NCBI GenBank assembly: GCA_002470165.1 | Contig: DKNF01000064.1 | Coordinates: 1-10,832 of the forward strand | DNA length: 10,832 nt | Source: Betaproteobacteria bacterium UBA7395 | GTDB taxonomy: Bacteria; Pseudomonadota; Gammaproteobacteria; Burkholderiales; Rhodocyclaceae | Direction of reading: 5' to 3' | The notes under the pieces: model-generated | Told to the model about the DNA's origin: nothing | The model's input: the letters and a program-made list of their open reading frames with translations, nothing else | The model's database searches: none | In this document: piece by piece, positions 1 to 6,832 of the stretch | How the letters are laid out: each line of letters begins with the position of its first letter | Position numbering within the stretch: position 1 is the stretch's first letter | Made by a program: the position numbers and the translations under genes

Positions 1-902
1 GGCAGACCGGCGGCGAGGCAGGCGGCAGCCGCGGCAAGCGCGTTGCAGGCATTGTGACGACCGGGAATGGCCAGCGTGAATTCGACTTCGCCTTCCGCCG
101 CAGTCAGCGTCACCAAGGTTTCCAGGCCATGCTGGCGCAAGTTCGCGCGGACGTCGGCCGACTGGTCGATGCCGAAGCTGCGCACCGACTGCGCACCGAC
201 CTGCTCGCGCCAGAAACCGGCGTAGGCGTCGTCGGCGTTGATCACGGCAACACCGTCGGCCGGCAGGCCGGCGAAGATCGTACCCTTCTCGCGGGCCACC
301 TCGTCAAGGCCGCCCATGCCTTCGAGGTGGGCACGCTGGGCATTGGTCACCAACGCCACCGTCGGCGCACCGATGCGCGTCAGGTAGCCGATCTCGCCGG
401 GATGGTTCATGCCCATCTCGATCACCGCGGCGCGATGCGTGGCGTCCAGACCAAGCAAGGTCAGCGGCAAACCGATGTCGTTGTTGAAATTGCCGCGCGT
501 GGCCAGCACCGCCTCACCGAATGCCACCTTGAGGACGGCGGCGATCATTTCCTTGGTCGTCGTCTTGCCGTTGGAACCGGTGACGGCGATCACCGGCAGC
601 GAGAACTGGCGGCGCCAGGCAGCCGCCAGGCGACCGAGCGCCAGCCGGGTGTCGTCGACAAGCACGGCCGATGCGCCGGCAGGAACACGGGCTGCGTCGG
701 CCACGAGCAGGGCGGCGGCGCCCGCAGTCACGGCTGTCTCCAGAAAATCGTGGGCGTCGAAACGCTCGCCGCGCAAAGCGATGAACAGCTGACCGGCTGT
801 CACCGCCCGGGTGTCGGTAGAGACGCCGGCGATCCGGCAATCGGCACCGAGCAGACGGCCGCCGACGGCAGCGGCGACTTGCGAGAGTTGCCAGGCGATC
901 AT
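1..902 (-). CDS. murF: UDP-MurNAc-tripeptide:D-Ala-D-Ala ligase MurF (partial, C-terminus off the window)
   Basis: MurF is the cytoplasmic ATP-dependent ligase that adds D-Ala-D-Ala to UDP-MurNAc-tripeptide, the last soluble step of peptidoglycan precursor synthesis. 300 codons are visible of a family usually near 450, so the C-terminal domain is missing. The frame starts MIAWQLSQVAAAVGG. It then shows the N-terminal substrate domain (STDTR near residue 30), the Mur-ligase P-loop GSNGKTT at 109-115, and GNFNNDIGLPLTLL, the MurF counterpart of the E. coli GNLNNDIG segment. Further on come EMGMNHPGEI, the NAQRAHLEG region, and PGRHN near the window edge. The ATG at 902 overlaps the murE stop as ATGA and has an AGGTGG Shine-Dalgarno a few bases upstream inside murE, so translation is probably coupled. 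The reading frame is intact to base 3. Identity is firm from P-loop context and operon position. Confidence 0.96.
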   Translation of the reverse strand, partial: MIAWQLSQVAAAVGGRLLGADCRIAGVSTDTRAVTAGQLFIALRGERFDAHDFLETAVTAGAAALLVADAARVPAGASAVLVDDTRLALGRLAAAWRRQFSLPVIAVTGSNGKTTTKEMIAAVLKVAFGEAVLATRGNFNNDIGLPLTLLGLDATHRAAVIEMGMNHPGEIGYLTRIGAPTVALVTNAQRAHLEGMGGLDEVAREKGTIFAGLPADGVAVINADDAYAGFWREQVGAQSVRSFGIDQSADVRANLRQHGLETLVTLTAAEGEVEFTLAIPGRHNACNALAAAAACLAAGL

Positions 903-2374
903 GCGGCCACCTCAGTTCCTTGGCGACGCAGGTTCAATGCCGCCTGCGCTTCGGCCATGTCGGAGAATGGCAGGCGCTGACCGCCAACCTCCTGGTAGTC
1001 CTCGTGCCCTTTACCGGCCAGCAGGATCACGTCGGCATCGGCAGCTTCGCCGATGGCGCGGCGGATCGCCTGCGCGCGGTCGGGCTCGACCTCGGCGTGT
1101 ACCATGCCGCCCAGGATGGCTTCGATGATTTCTGCCGGCGATTCGCTGCGCGGGTTGTCGCTGGTGACCATGACGCGGTCGGCGCCGGCTTCGGCGACAC
1201 CGCCCATCTGCGGGCGCTTGCCCTTGTCGCGGTCGCCACCGCAACCGAAAACCACCGCCAGCTTGCCACCGCGCACGTCAGCCAGCGGCCGCAGTGCGCC
1301 CAGCGCGTTGGCCAGGGCATCCGGCGTGTGCGCGTAATCGACGACCACCAACGGCTCACCGACACCGCCCAGACGCTCCATGCGCCCCGGCGGCGGCGTC
1401 AGTTCGGACAGGCGGCGGCCGATTTCCGCCGGCATCACGCCGGCGTCGTGCAGCACGGCGGCGCAGGCGAGCAGGTTGGAGACGTTGTAGCGACCGACCA
1501 GCGCCGTATCGACCATGGCCCGACCGTTTGGCAGCACGATCTCGAAACGCTGACCGAAAGGCGTATCGACCAGGTTTTCAGCCCGCACCAGCGCCGGGAA
1601 ATCGCGCCGCGGCGGTTGCACCGAATAACCGATGGCGCGCATGGCCGTCGTCTCGCGCATCAGGTGCACACCGAAATCGTCGTCCAGGTTGATCACAGCA
1701 GTACGCAGACGCGGCCACAGGAAGAGCTTTTCCTTGGCGGCGGCGTAGGCTTCCATGCTGCCGTGGTAATCGAGGTGATCGCGGGTCAGGTTGGTGAACA
1801 CCGCGACATCGACACGCAGGCCGTTCATCCGCCCTTCCTCGATGCCGATCGAACTCGCCTCGAGCGCACAAGCTGCGGCTTTGCGGGCGCGGAAATCGGC
1901 CAGGTAACGCATCAGCGTCGTCGCTTCCGGGGTGGTGAAACCGGTCGTCGTCAATTCGTCCGGGAAACCCGCACCCAGCGTACCGATGACCGCGCAGGGA
2001 CGCGGATAAACCCGGCCAATGCACTGGCTGACGGTGGTCTTGCCATTGGTGCCGGTGATTGCGATCAACGACATGCCCTCGCTCGGATGCGCGTAGATCG
2101 CGTGCGCCAGCGGACCGGCCAGCGGCCGCAGGGCATCGGCGGCGAAGTTGGGTACTGCCCACGCCGGATTCCAGACGAAGTCGCCGCCCGGCTGCCAGAC
2201 CACGGCCCGCGCTCCGCGCGCCAGCGCGTCGGCGATATAGGCACGACCGTCGGCCAGATCGCCGGGATAGGCCAGAAACACGTCGCCCGGACGCACTTGC
2301 CGGCTGTCGTCGGCGATACCGCTCGGCTCGATGCCGAGACTTTCGAGACGATCGAGAATTTCACGCGGCGTCAT
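899..2374 (-). CDS. murE: UDP-MurNAc-L-Ala-D-Glu:meso-diaminopimelate ligase MurE
   Basis: MurE adds the third stem-peptide residue to UDP-MurNAc-L-Ala-D-Glu in the cytoplasm. The product from the ATG at 2374 is 491 residues, a normal length. Visible motifs are the SRQVRPGDVF segment of the N-terminal domain (25-34), the ATP-binding GTNGKTT at 108-114, the TTPE and EASSIG substrate segments (147-176), TNLTRDHLDYHG (194-205), YAAAKEKLF with the lysine region that is carbamylated in this family, GRYNVSN (294-300), DYAHTPDAL (346-354), and DNPR at 406-409. DNPR is the known signature for meso-diaminopimelate rather than lysine, so this is the Gram-negative enzyme. The ATG overlaps the ftsI stop by one base (TGATG). 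An in-frame GTG immediately upstream at 2377 would instead give a 4-base GTGA overlap and one extra residue; the sequence cannot exclude it. The gene overlaps murF downstream by 4 bases. Confidence 0.97.
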   Translation of the reverse strand: MTPREILDRLESLGIEPSGIADDSRQVRPGDVFLAYPGDLADGRAYIADALARGARAVVWQPGGDFVWNPAWAVPNFAADALRPLAGPLAHAIYAHPSEGMSLIAITGTNGKTTVSQCIGRVYPRPCAVIGTLGAGFPDELTTTGFTTPEATTLMRYLADFRARKAAACALEASSIGIEEGRMNGLRVDVAVFTNLTRDHLDYHGSMEAYAAAKEKLFLWPRLRTAVINLDDDFGVHLMRETTAMRAIGYSVQPPRRDFPALVRAENLVDTPFGQRFEIVLPNGRAMVDTALVGRYNVSNLLACAAVLHDAGVMPAEIGRRLSELTPPPGRMERLGGVGEPLVVVDYAHTPDALANALGALRPLADVRGGKLAVVFGCGGDRDKGKRPQMGGVAEAGADRVMVTSDNPRSESPAEIIEAILGGMVHAEVEPDRAQAIRRAIGEAADADVILLAGKGHEDYQEVGGQRLPFSDMAEAQAALNLRRQGTEVAA

Positions 2375-4122
2375 CACATCCGCCCCTTGTCTTCATTCAA
2401 TGCAGCCACCTGAACCGGCGCGTCGGGGGGTACGCCGAGCGTGCGCAGCGCCCCACCCATCACGCCGGAAAACACCGGACCGGCAATCTGGCCGCCGTAG
2501 TACTGCCCCGCCGACGGCTCGTCGATCATCACGGCGACCACCAGGCGGGGATTGGATATCGGCGCGATGCCGACAAACGAGGCGATGTACTTGTTGGCGT
2601 ACACGCCACCTTCGAGCTTGTGTGCGGTGCCGGTCTTGCCACCGACCCGGTAACCCGGCACGGCCGCCTTCAGGGCGGTACCGCCGGGCATCACGACCAG
2701 TTCCAGCATGGCCCGCAGTTCGCGTGCGGTCTGCGCGGAAAACACCGGCTGACCGCGAACCGCCGGCGCATCGACGCGCAGCAGCGAAGCTGGCACGATG
2801 TCGCCGTCGCGCGCAAACACGGTGTAGGCACGCGCCAACTGGATCAGGCTCATCGAGATACCGTGACCGTAGGACATGGTCGCCTGCTCGATCGGCCGCC
2901 AGTTCTTCCACGCCCGCAGCCGGCCGCCAACCTCGCCCGGAAAACCCAGTTGCGGCGACTTGCCGAAGCCAAGATTGTCGAACATCTCCCACATCGCCTC
3001 GGGCGGCATGCTCAGGGCCATCTTGGTGGTGCCGACGTTCGATGACTTCTGGACGATCTGCGCCACCGTCAGTTCCTTGTGCGGATGCACGTCGCTGATC
3101 ACTGCACGACCGATGTTGATCCGCCCCGGCGAGACGTCGACCACGGTGTCGTAGCGGTATTTGCCCTTTTCCAGGCCGAGGGCCACGGTGAACGGCTTCA
3201 GCGTCGACCCCGGCTCGAAAGTATCGGTCACCGCGCGGTTGCGCAGTTGCTCGCCGGACAGGCGGGCACGGTTGTTCGGGTTGTAGGTCGGCCAATTGAC
3301 CAGCGCCAGGATTTCGCCGGTGCGGGTATCGAGCACCACGACCCCGCCGCCCTTGGCCTTGCTCTCGGTCACCGTCGCCTTCAGGTGGCTGTAGGCCAGA
3401 TACTGGATCTTGGAATCGATGGCCAGCACGACATCGCTGCCATCGCGCGGCGGGCGGGTCGCGCCGACATCCTCGATGATGTTGCCGCGCCGGTCGCGAA
3501 TCACCGTGCGCGCCCCGGCACGGCCCAGCAAGGCCTGCTGGAAGGCCAGTTCGACGCCTTCCAGACCCTTGTCGTCCACGCCGGTAAAGCCGACCAGATG
3601 GGCGGTCATCTCGCCGGCCGGATAGAAGCGGCGGTATTCCTTTTCCTGGTGGATGCCGGGCAACTTCAGCGCCGCGATCTGCTCGGCGACCTGCGGCGGC
3701 ACCTGGCGTTTGACGAAGACGAAATTCTTTTCCGAAGCCAGGCGCGCATCGAGTTCGCGCGGTTTCAGTTCGACCAGTTCGGCCAACTGGCGCTTCTGCT
3801 CGCCGCTCATGGTCCGCGCATCGGACGGAATCGCCCAGATCGAGCGCATCGGCGTAGACACCGCGAGCATGTCGCCATTGCGGTCAGTCACCTTGCCGCG
3901 CGAAGCGGAAATCTCGATGTCGCGCAGATAACGGGAATCACCCTTTTCCTGAAGGAAATCGTTGTTGATCACCTGCAGATAGAAGGCGCGCATCAGCAGC
4001 ACCAGGAAGGCCGCCATCAGCAACAGGCCGACCATGCGCGAACGCCAGCCCTGCAGGGCCAGCTCCAGGATCGGGCTTTCCGTGTAGCGATGCCCGCGCT
4101 GCGGACGGCGGCGCACGACCAT
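2374..4122 (-). CDS. ftsI: Septal peptidoglycan transpeptidase FtsI (PBP3)
   Basis: FtsI is the class B penicillin-binding protein that cross-links septal peptidoglycan in the divisome, paired with the glycosyltransferase FtsW. The 582-residue protein has a short basic cytoplasmic N-terminus (RRRPQRG), one membrane segment at about 31-49, and a periplasmic dimerisation/pedestal domain beginning near SRGKVTDRNG (74-83). The transpeptidase domain carries all three catalytic motifs: STLK with nucleophile Ser306 (306-309), SSN (360-362) and KTG (496-498). Spacing closely matches E. coli PBP3. The ATG at 4122 overlaps the ftsL stop by one base (TGATG) and follows a strong GGGGAGG Shine-Dalgarno within ftsL. 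No active-site residue is missing. Elongation PBP2 is unlikely given the dcw position between ftsL and murE. Confidence 0.97.
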   Translation of the reverse strand: MVVRRRPQRGHRYTESPILELALQGWRSRMVGLLLMAAFLVLLMRAFYLQVINNDFLQEKGDSRYLRDIEISASRGKVTDRNGDMLAVSTPMRSIWAIPSDARTMSGEQKRQLAELVELKPRELDARLASEKNFVFVKRQVPPQVAEQIAALKLPGIHQEKEYRRFYPAGEMTAHLVGFTGVDDKGLEGVELAFQQALLGRAGARTVIRDRRGNIIEDVGATRPPRDGSDVVLAIDSKIQYLAYSHLKATVTESKAKGGGVVVLDTRTGEILALVNWPTYNPNNRARLSGEQLRNRAVTDTFEPGSTLKPFTVALGLEKGKYRYDTVVDVSPGRINIGRAVISDVHPHKELTVAQIVQKSSNVGTTKMALSMPPEAMWEMFDNLGFGKSPQLGFPGEVGGRLRAWKNWRPIEQATMSYGHGISMSLIQLARAYTVFARDGDIVPASLLRVDAPAVRGQPVFSAQTARELRAMLELVVMPGGTALKAAVPGYRVGGKTGTAHKLEGGVYANKYIASFVGIAPISNPRLVVAVMIDEPSAGQYYGGQIAGPVFSGVMGGALRTLGVPPDAPVQVAALNEDKGRM

Positions 4123-4397
4123 CAGCGCACCTCCCCGACCGGCACCGGCCGCGACACCTGCTGCAGCGGGGGCACCACCATGCGCAGCCGCTCGCGGGCG
4201 ATCTTCTCGACCCGCGGATGCGTCGCCCAGGTCGACATCTCGATCTGCAGCTGGCCAAACTCGATATCGAGCTGGCGCACCTTCTCCTGCTCCGCCTCGA
4301 GAGCCTGGAACAGCTTGCGACCGCGATGCTGCGAGGTGACCACGGCCAGCGCACAGAACACGACGATCAACAGGAGAAAGAGATTGAGACGGAACAT
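4122..4397 (-). CDS. ftsL: Cell division protein FtsL
   Basis: FtsL is a small bitopic membrane protein that, with FtsB and FtsQ, signals to FtsWI to start septal synthesis. The 91-residue product has a four-residue cytoplasmic tip, one hydrophobic segment at about 4-22, and then a charged, heptad-like coiled-coil stretch (about 25-55, rich in L, E and Q). It ends in a short region with ARERLRMVVP, typical of the FtsL/FtsB type of protein. Primary sequence alone would be weak evidence because the family diverges strongly. Size, topology and position between rsmH and ftsI make the call secure. The start overlaps the rsmH stop by one base (TGATG) and is preceded by GGAGAAGG in the rsmH 3' end. 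Confidence 0.93.
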   Translation of the reverse strand: MFRLNLFLLLIVVFCALAVVTSQHRGRKLFQALEAEQEKVRQLDIEFGQLQIEMSTWATHPRVEKIARERLRMVVPPLQQVSRPVPVGEVR

Positions 4398-5323
4398 CAG
4401 ACCTTCTCCGCGACCCGCATCACCGCGCTGCGCGCGCGCGGGTTTGCCGCGACCTCGGCGGCACCCGGCTTGATCGCCTTGCCGATCAGGCGCAGCTTGG
4501 GATGCGGCAACTGGTCGGCGCGCAACGGCAAACCCTTGGGCAGGGAATCTGCGGTCGACTGGGCGCGCATGAAGTTCTTCACGATGCGGTCTTCGAGCGA
4601 ATGGAAGGAAATGACGACCAGCCGGCCACCGGGCTTGAGCAGCTCAAGCGCCTGCGGCAGGACTACCTCCAGCTGGCGGAGCTCTTGATTGATATGAATC
4701 CGTAGAGCTTGAAAGCTGCGCGTCGCCGGGTCCTGCCCTGGCTCACGGGTGCGCACGGCCTCGCGTACGAGGGCCGCGAACTGAGCTGTTGTGACAATTG
4801 GTTGTTCGACCCGAGCAGCCACAACCTTCTTTGCAATCTGGAAAGCAAACCGTTCTTCGCCATAATTTTTGATGACCTCCGTAATTTCCCTCAATTCGGC
4901 CCGCGCCAGCCATTCGGCCGCCGTCTCGCCCTGCGTCGTATCCATACGCATGTCGAGCGGCGCGTCATAGCGGAAGCTGAAGCCGCGCTCCCCGTCGTCG
5001 ATTTGCGGCGACGACACCCCTACGTCAAACAGAATTCCGTCGACCGACGCCACGCCGGCCTCGGCCGCCGCCTCGGCCAGTTCGCCGAAGGCCCGGTGCA
5101 CCAGTTGAAAGCGCCGATCAGCCACGGCCGCCCCGGCAGCAATCGCCTGCGGATCGCGATCGAGCGCAACCAGACGACCGCTATCGCCAAGTGCCGACAG
5201 AATGCGCCGGCTGTGGCCGCCCCGCCCGAAGGTGGCGTCCACGTAAACACCGTCTTGTTTGATTGCCAGGGAATCCACCGCCTCGTCGAGCAGCACCGTG
5301 ACATGGGCGCCGCCGGAACTCAC
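4397..5323 (-). CDS. rsmH: 16S rRNA (cytosine1402-N4)-methyltransferase RsmH (MraW)
   Basis: RsmH is a SAM-dependent enzyme that methylates N4 of C1402 in the ribosomal P site of 16S rRNA. The 308-residue product shows the family signatures [10 protein letters not shown] (7-16), the SAM-binding loop [10 protein letters not shown] (29-38), the DVGVSSPQ region, a MRMD(T)TQG segment, [10 protein letters not shown], and the C-terminal block [18 protein letters not shown]. The start is a GTG at 5323 overlapping the mraZ stop as GTGA. No nearby ATG would preserve the conserved N-terminus, and a GGGGAT element lies upstream in mraZ. The part over about 4680-4870 is somewhat less GC-rich than its flanks, but the frame is intact and motifs are present on both sides, so I do not read this as transfer. 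Confidence 0.97.
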   Translation of the reverse strand: MSSGGAHVTVLLDEAVDSLAIKQDGVYVDATFGRGGHSRRILSALGDSGRLVALDRDPQAIAAGAAVADRRFQLVHRAFGELAEAAAEAGVASVDGILFDVGVSSPQIDDGERGFSFRYDAPLDMRMDTTQGETAAEWLARAELREITEVIKNYGEERFAFQIAKKVVAARVEQPIVTTAQFAALVREAVRTREPGQDPATRSFQALRIHINQELRQLEVVLPQALELLKPGGRLVVISFHSLEDRIVKNFMRAQSTADSLPKGLPLRADQLPHPKLRLIGKAIKPGAAEVAANPRARSAVMRVAEKV

Positions 5324-5766
5324 AGCACAAGATCCCCGAGACCGGCCGGCAGGTCGCCCGTAAGCGCCTCGGCCGCAAGGTCGTTCTGCTGCTGCCAGCC
5401 CGCCTCGCTCCAGATTTCGAAATGGCTGCCCATACCGACCAGATAAACGGTCTTCTCGAACTGGGCATAGGTGCGCAACTCCGGCGCAATCAGCAGGCGG
5501 CCGGCCGAATCGGGCGCTTCGGTACGGGCATTGCCGACCATCACGCGCTTGATCGCCGCTGCCCGCGGATCGAGGCTGGATGCCTTCAGGATTTGGTCGC
5601 GGATCGGCTGCCAGGCGGGCGCCGGGTAAAGCAACAGGCAGCGATGCGGATGCGCGGTGAGCACCAGCGAGCCCTCACCGGCCGCGAGCAGGACGTCACG
5701 ATGCCTTGCCGGTATGGCAAGCCGTCCTTTCGCATCCAGATTGAGTGCCGCAGCCCCCTCGAACAT
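5320..5766 (-). CDS. mraZ: Transcriptional regulator MraZ
   Basis: MraZ is a ring-forming DNA-binding protein of the SpoVT/AbrB fold that represses its own promoter, and with it the dcw operon. The 148-residue product carries the two expected half-repeats: [15 protein letters not shown] (9-23) and [13 protein letters not shown] (86-98), each with the D-x-x/A-GR-L core. The N-terminus MFEGA matches E. coli MFRGA, which fixes the ATG at 5766. There is no well-spaced separate Shine-Dalgarno. The GGG runs upstream belong to the MraZ-box array that covers the leader (5764-5803), so operator and ribosome landing site overlap. It is the first gene of the operon and overlaps rsmH by 4 bases. Confidence 0.96.
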   Translation of the reverse strand: MFEGAAALNLDAKGRLAIPARHRDVLLAAGEGSLVLTAHPHRCLLLYPAPAWQPIRDQILKASSLDPRAAAIKRVMVGNARTEAPDSAGRLLIAPELRTYAQFEKTVYLVGMGSHFEIWSEAGWQQQNDLAAEALTGDLPAGLGDLVL

Positions 5767-5803
5767 CCCCGTTTACCCACTTTTCAACACGTTTACCCAC
5801 TTT
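5764..5803 (-). promoter_or_regulatory. MraZ-box array (four 10-bp repeats) in the mraZ leader
   Basis: Read on the minus strand, the 40 bases before and into the mraZ start codon divide into four consecutive 10-mers: AAAGTGGGTA, AACGTGTTGA, AAAGTGGGTA and AACGGGGATG. The first and third are identical and the second and fourth are degenerate. Known MraZ operators are tandem TGGG-type boxes with a 10-bp period (AAAGTGG-type in mollicutes, TGGGA-N5 in E. coli). This fits autoregulation by the adjacent gene product. The first box overlaps the predicted -10 element and the last includes the ATG, so bound MraZ would block promoter clearance. Direct binding is an inference. Confidence 0.85.
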
Positions 5804-5827
5804 AGAACAACAAAGCAGGCGCGTCAA
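5799..5827 (-). promoter_or_regulatory. Sigma70-type promoter of the mraZ (dcw) operon
   Basis: On the minus strand, TTGACG (5822-5827, 5 of 6 matches to the -35 consensus) is followed by exactly 17 bases and TAAAGT (5799-5804, 4 of 6 matches to the -10). Transcription would start near 5792, giving a leader of about 26 bases. The -10 overlaps the first MraZ box, consistent with repression. Confidence 0.75.
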
Positions 5828-6009
5828 TAGAAAAACAGGGAATTTTTTCTTACGCAACAATGACTTAGCGGGCTTTGCAGAGAAATTTTTAGAGGCAAAA
5901 AACCCTTAAAAATCAATACAAGGAAAACGCTAGTTAAAGTGAAACATCAGGAGTTTTGCGCGCGCAAACACAACCCGCATGACATGCCGGCCAGTGGTTT
6001 TTTGTGGGG
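5828..6009. other. AT-rich non-coding region between the dsbC terminator and the mraZ promoter
   Basis: No supported gene lies in the 319 bases between mraZ and dsbC. This central part is markedly AT-rich for the window. Besides the weak candidate promoter at 5888-5916 it contains a perfect 14-bp palindrome, TTTGCGCGCGCAAA (5955-5968). Open frames crossing it on the plus strand are antisense to dsbC and start without a ribosome-binding site, so I do not call them. Confidence 0.6.
5888..5916 (-). promoter_or_regulatory. Possible distal second promoter for the mraZ operon
   Basis: On the minus strand TTGATT (5911-5916) and TCTAAA (5888-5893) are separated by 17 bases, each matching the consensus at 4 of 6 positions. 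The surroundings are very AT-rich, so chance matches are expected. This is only a candidate. Confidence 0.25.
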
Positions 6010-6054
6010 AAAAAGAAACGGCATGCGCCGTTCTCGAGGAACGGACACATGCCG
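6010..6054 (-). terminator. Rho-independent terminator of the dsbC operon
   Basis: On the minus strand, about 30 bases after the dsbC stop, a two-part stem forms. CGGCATG (6048-6054) pairs with CATGCCG (6019-6025), and inside it CCGTTC pairs with GAACGG around a CTCGA loop. It is followed by TTTCTTTTT (down to 6010). A shorter CGACCC/GGGTCG hairpin (6061-6077) sits just before it with no U-tract of its own. The element separates the dsbC operon from the mraZ promoter. Confidence 0.85.
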
Positions 6055-6085
6055 CCGACGCGACCCCCGAAGGGTCGGAAAAAAC

Positions 6086-6823
6086 TTACTTCTGCTGCTT
6101 CAGCTTCTGCTCCAGCACATTGAGCGGCACCGCGCCGGGTACCCGCTCGCCGTCGGCGAAGAACAGGGTCGGCGTACCGGTGATGTTCAGACGCCGTGCG
6201 TACTCCTGGTTACGCGTGATCGCCGTGGTATCGCAATTATCCCGGCCGCCCGGCGTCTTGCCGTCAAGAATCCAGTCATTCCAGGCCTTGAGGCGATCGG
6301 CGGAACACCAGATCTGACGCGACTTCTTCAGCGAATCCTCGGACAGGATGGGCAGCAGGAAGGTGTAAATGGTCACGTTATCAAGCTTCTGCAGATCCTT
6401 GGCCAGACGCTTGCAGTAACCGCAGTTCGGGTCCTCGAAGGTGGCCAGCACGCGTTTGCCGTCGCCCTTGACCTGCTTGATCGCCTGCTCCAGCGGCAGA
6501 TCGGAGAACTTGATCGCGGTCAGTTGACGTAAACGCTCATCGGTCACATTGCGATTGTTCTTCAGATCGATCAGGTTCATCGCATGCGGCGAACGGATCA
6601 CGTCTCCGCCGACCAGCATCGCCGTCACCTTGTCGTCGGTATAGAACAGGTTACCGTCGGCGTAGATCTCGTACAGGCCGAAATAGCCGGAACGGGTCAC
6701 GCTGTCGACCTTGATTCCCAGTTTGGCCTCCACCGTCTTGCGGATTTCGGCTTCGTTGGCATTCGCCGAGCAGCCGATGGCCAGCAACGACAAGAGGAAG
6801 GCAGACAGGGTTTTGACCAGCAT
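6086..6823 (-). CDS. dsbC: Periplasmic thiol:disulfide interchange protein DsbC
   Basis: DsbC is a V-shaped homodimeric periplasmic disulfide isomerase that reshuffles wrong disulfides and is kept reduced by DsbD. The 245-residue product has a hydrophobic signal segment (about 5-17), then an N-terminal dimerisation domain (about 23-85) and a linker. The thioredoxin-fold domain carries the active site CGYC (134-137) and the cis-proline loop GTPT (Pro218). Cys173 (IWCSAD) and Cys197 match the second, structural cysteine pair of E. coli DsbC. The signal end is ambiguous: Cys18 could serve as a lipobox cysteine (LLAIGC), or signal peptidase I could cut after ANA at residue 22. The Shine-Dalgarno AGGAG merges with the stop of the upstream hydroxylase gene (TAGGAG), which ends 9 bases before this ATG, so the two are cotranscribed. 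dsbD is not in the window. Confidence 0.93.
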   Translation of the reverse strand: MLVKTLSAFLLSLLAIGCSANANEAEIRKTVEAKLGIKVDSVTRSGYFGLYEIYADGNLFYTDDKVTAMLVGGDVIRSPHAMNLIDLKNNRNVTDERLRQLTAIKFSDLPLEQAIKQVKGDGKRVLATFEDPNCGYCKRLAKDLQKLDNVTIYTFLLPILSEDSLKKSRQIWCSADRLKAWNDWILDGKTPGGRDNCDTTAITRNQEYARRLNITGTPTLFFADGERVPGAVPLNVLEQKLKQQK

Positions 6824-6832
6824 TCGATTCTC

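Noticed and set aside
54..2413. Long plus-strand open frames (308 and 497 codons) opposite murF and murE
   Set aside because: They are composition-driven shadows of GC-rich genes. The minus-strand frames carry all Mur-ligase motifs, and the plus frames have no recognisable domain and no ribosome-binding site.
3079..4473. 464-codon plus-strand open frame opposite ftsI and ftsL
   Set aside because: It is antisense to the PBP3 transpeptidase motifs, is rich in His/Arg/Gln as expected for an antisense frame, and has no start signal.
4680..4870. Lower-GC patch inside rsmH as a sign of recombination or insertion
   Set aside because: The reading frame and family motifs continue unbroken through it, and total length is normal. 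Local composition drift is enough to explain it.
6061..6077. CGACCC/GGGTCG hairpin just after dsbC as the main terminator
   Set aside because: No U-tract follows it on the minus strand. The larger hairpin at 6010-6054 has one and is the better candidate.
5939..6532. 197-codon plus-strand frame beginning in the mraZ-dsbC gap
   Set aside because: Most of it is antisense to dsbC, it begins without a Shine-Dalgarno, and it crosses the dsbC terminator hairpin.
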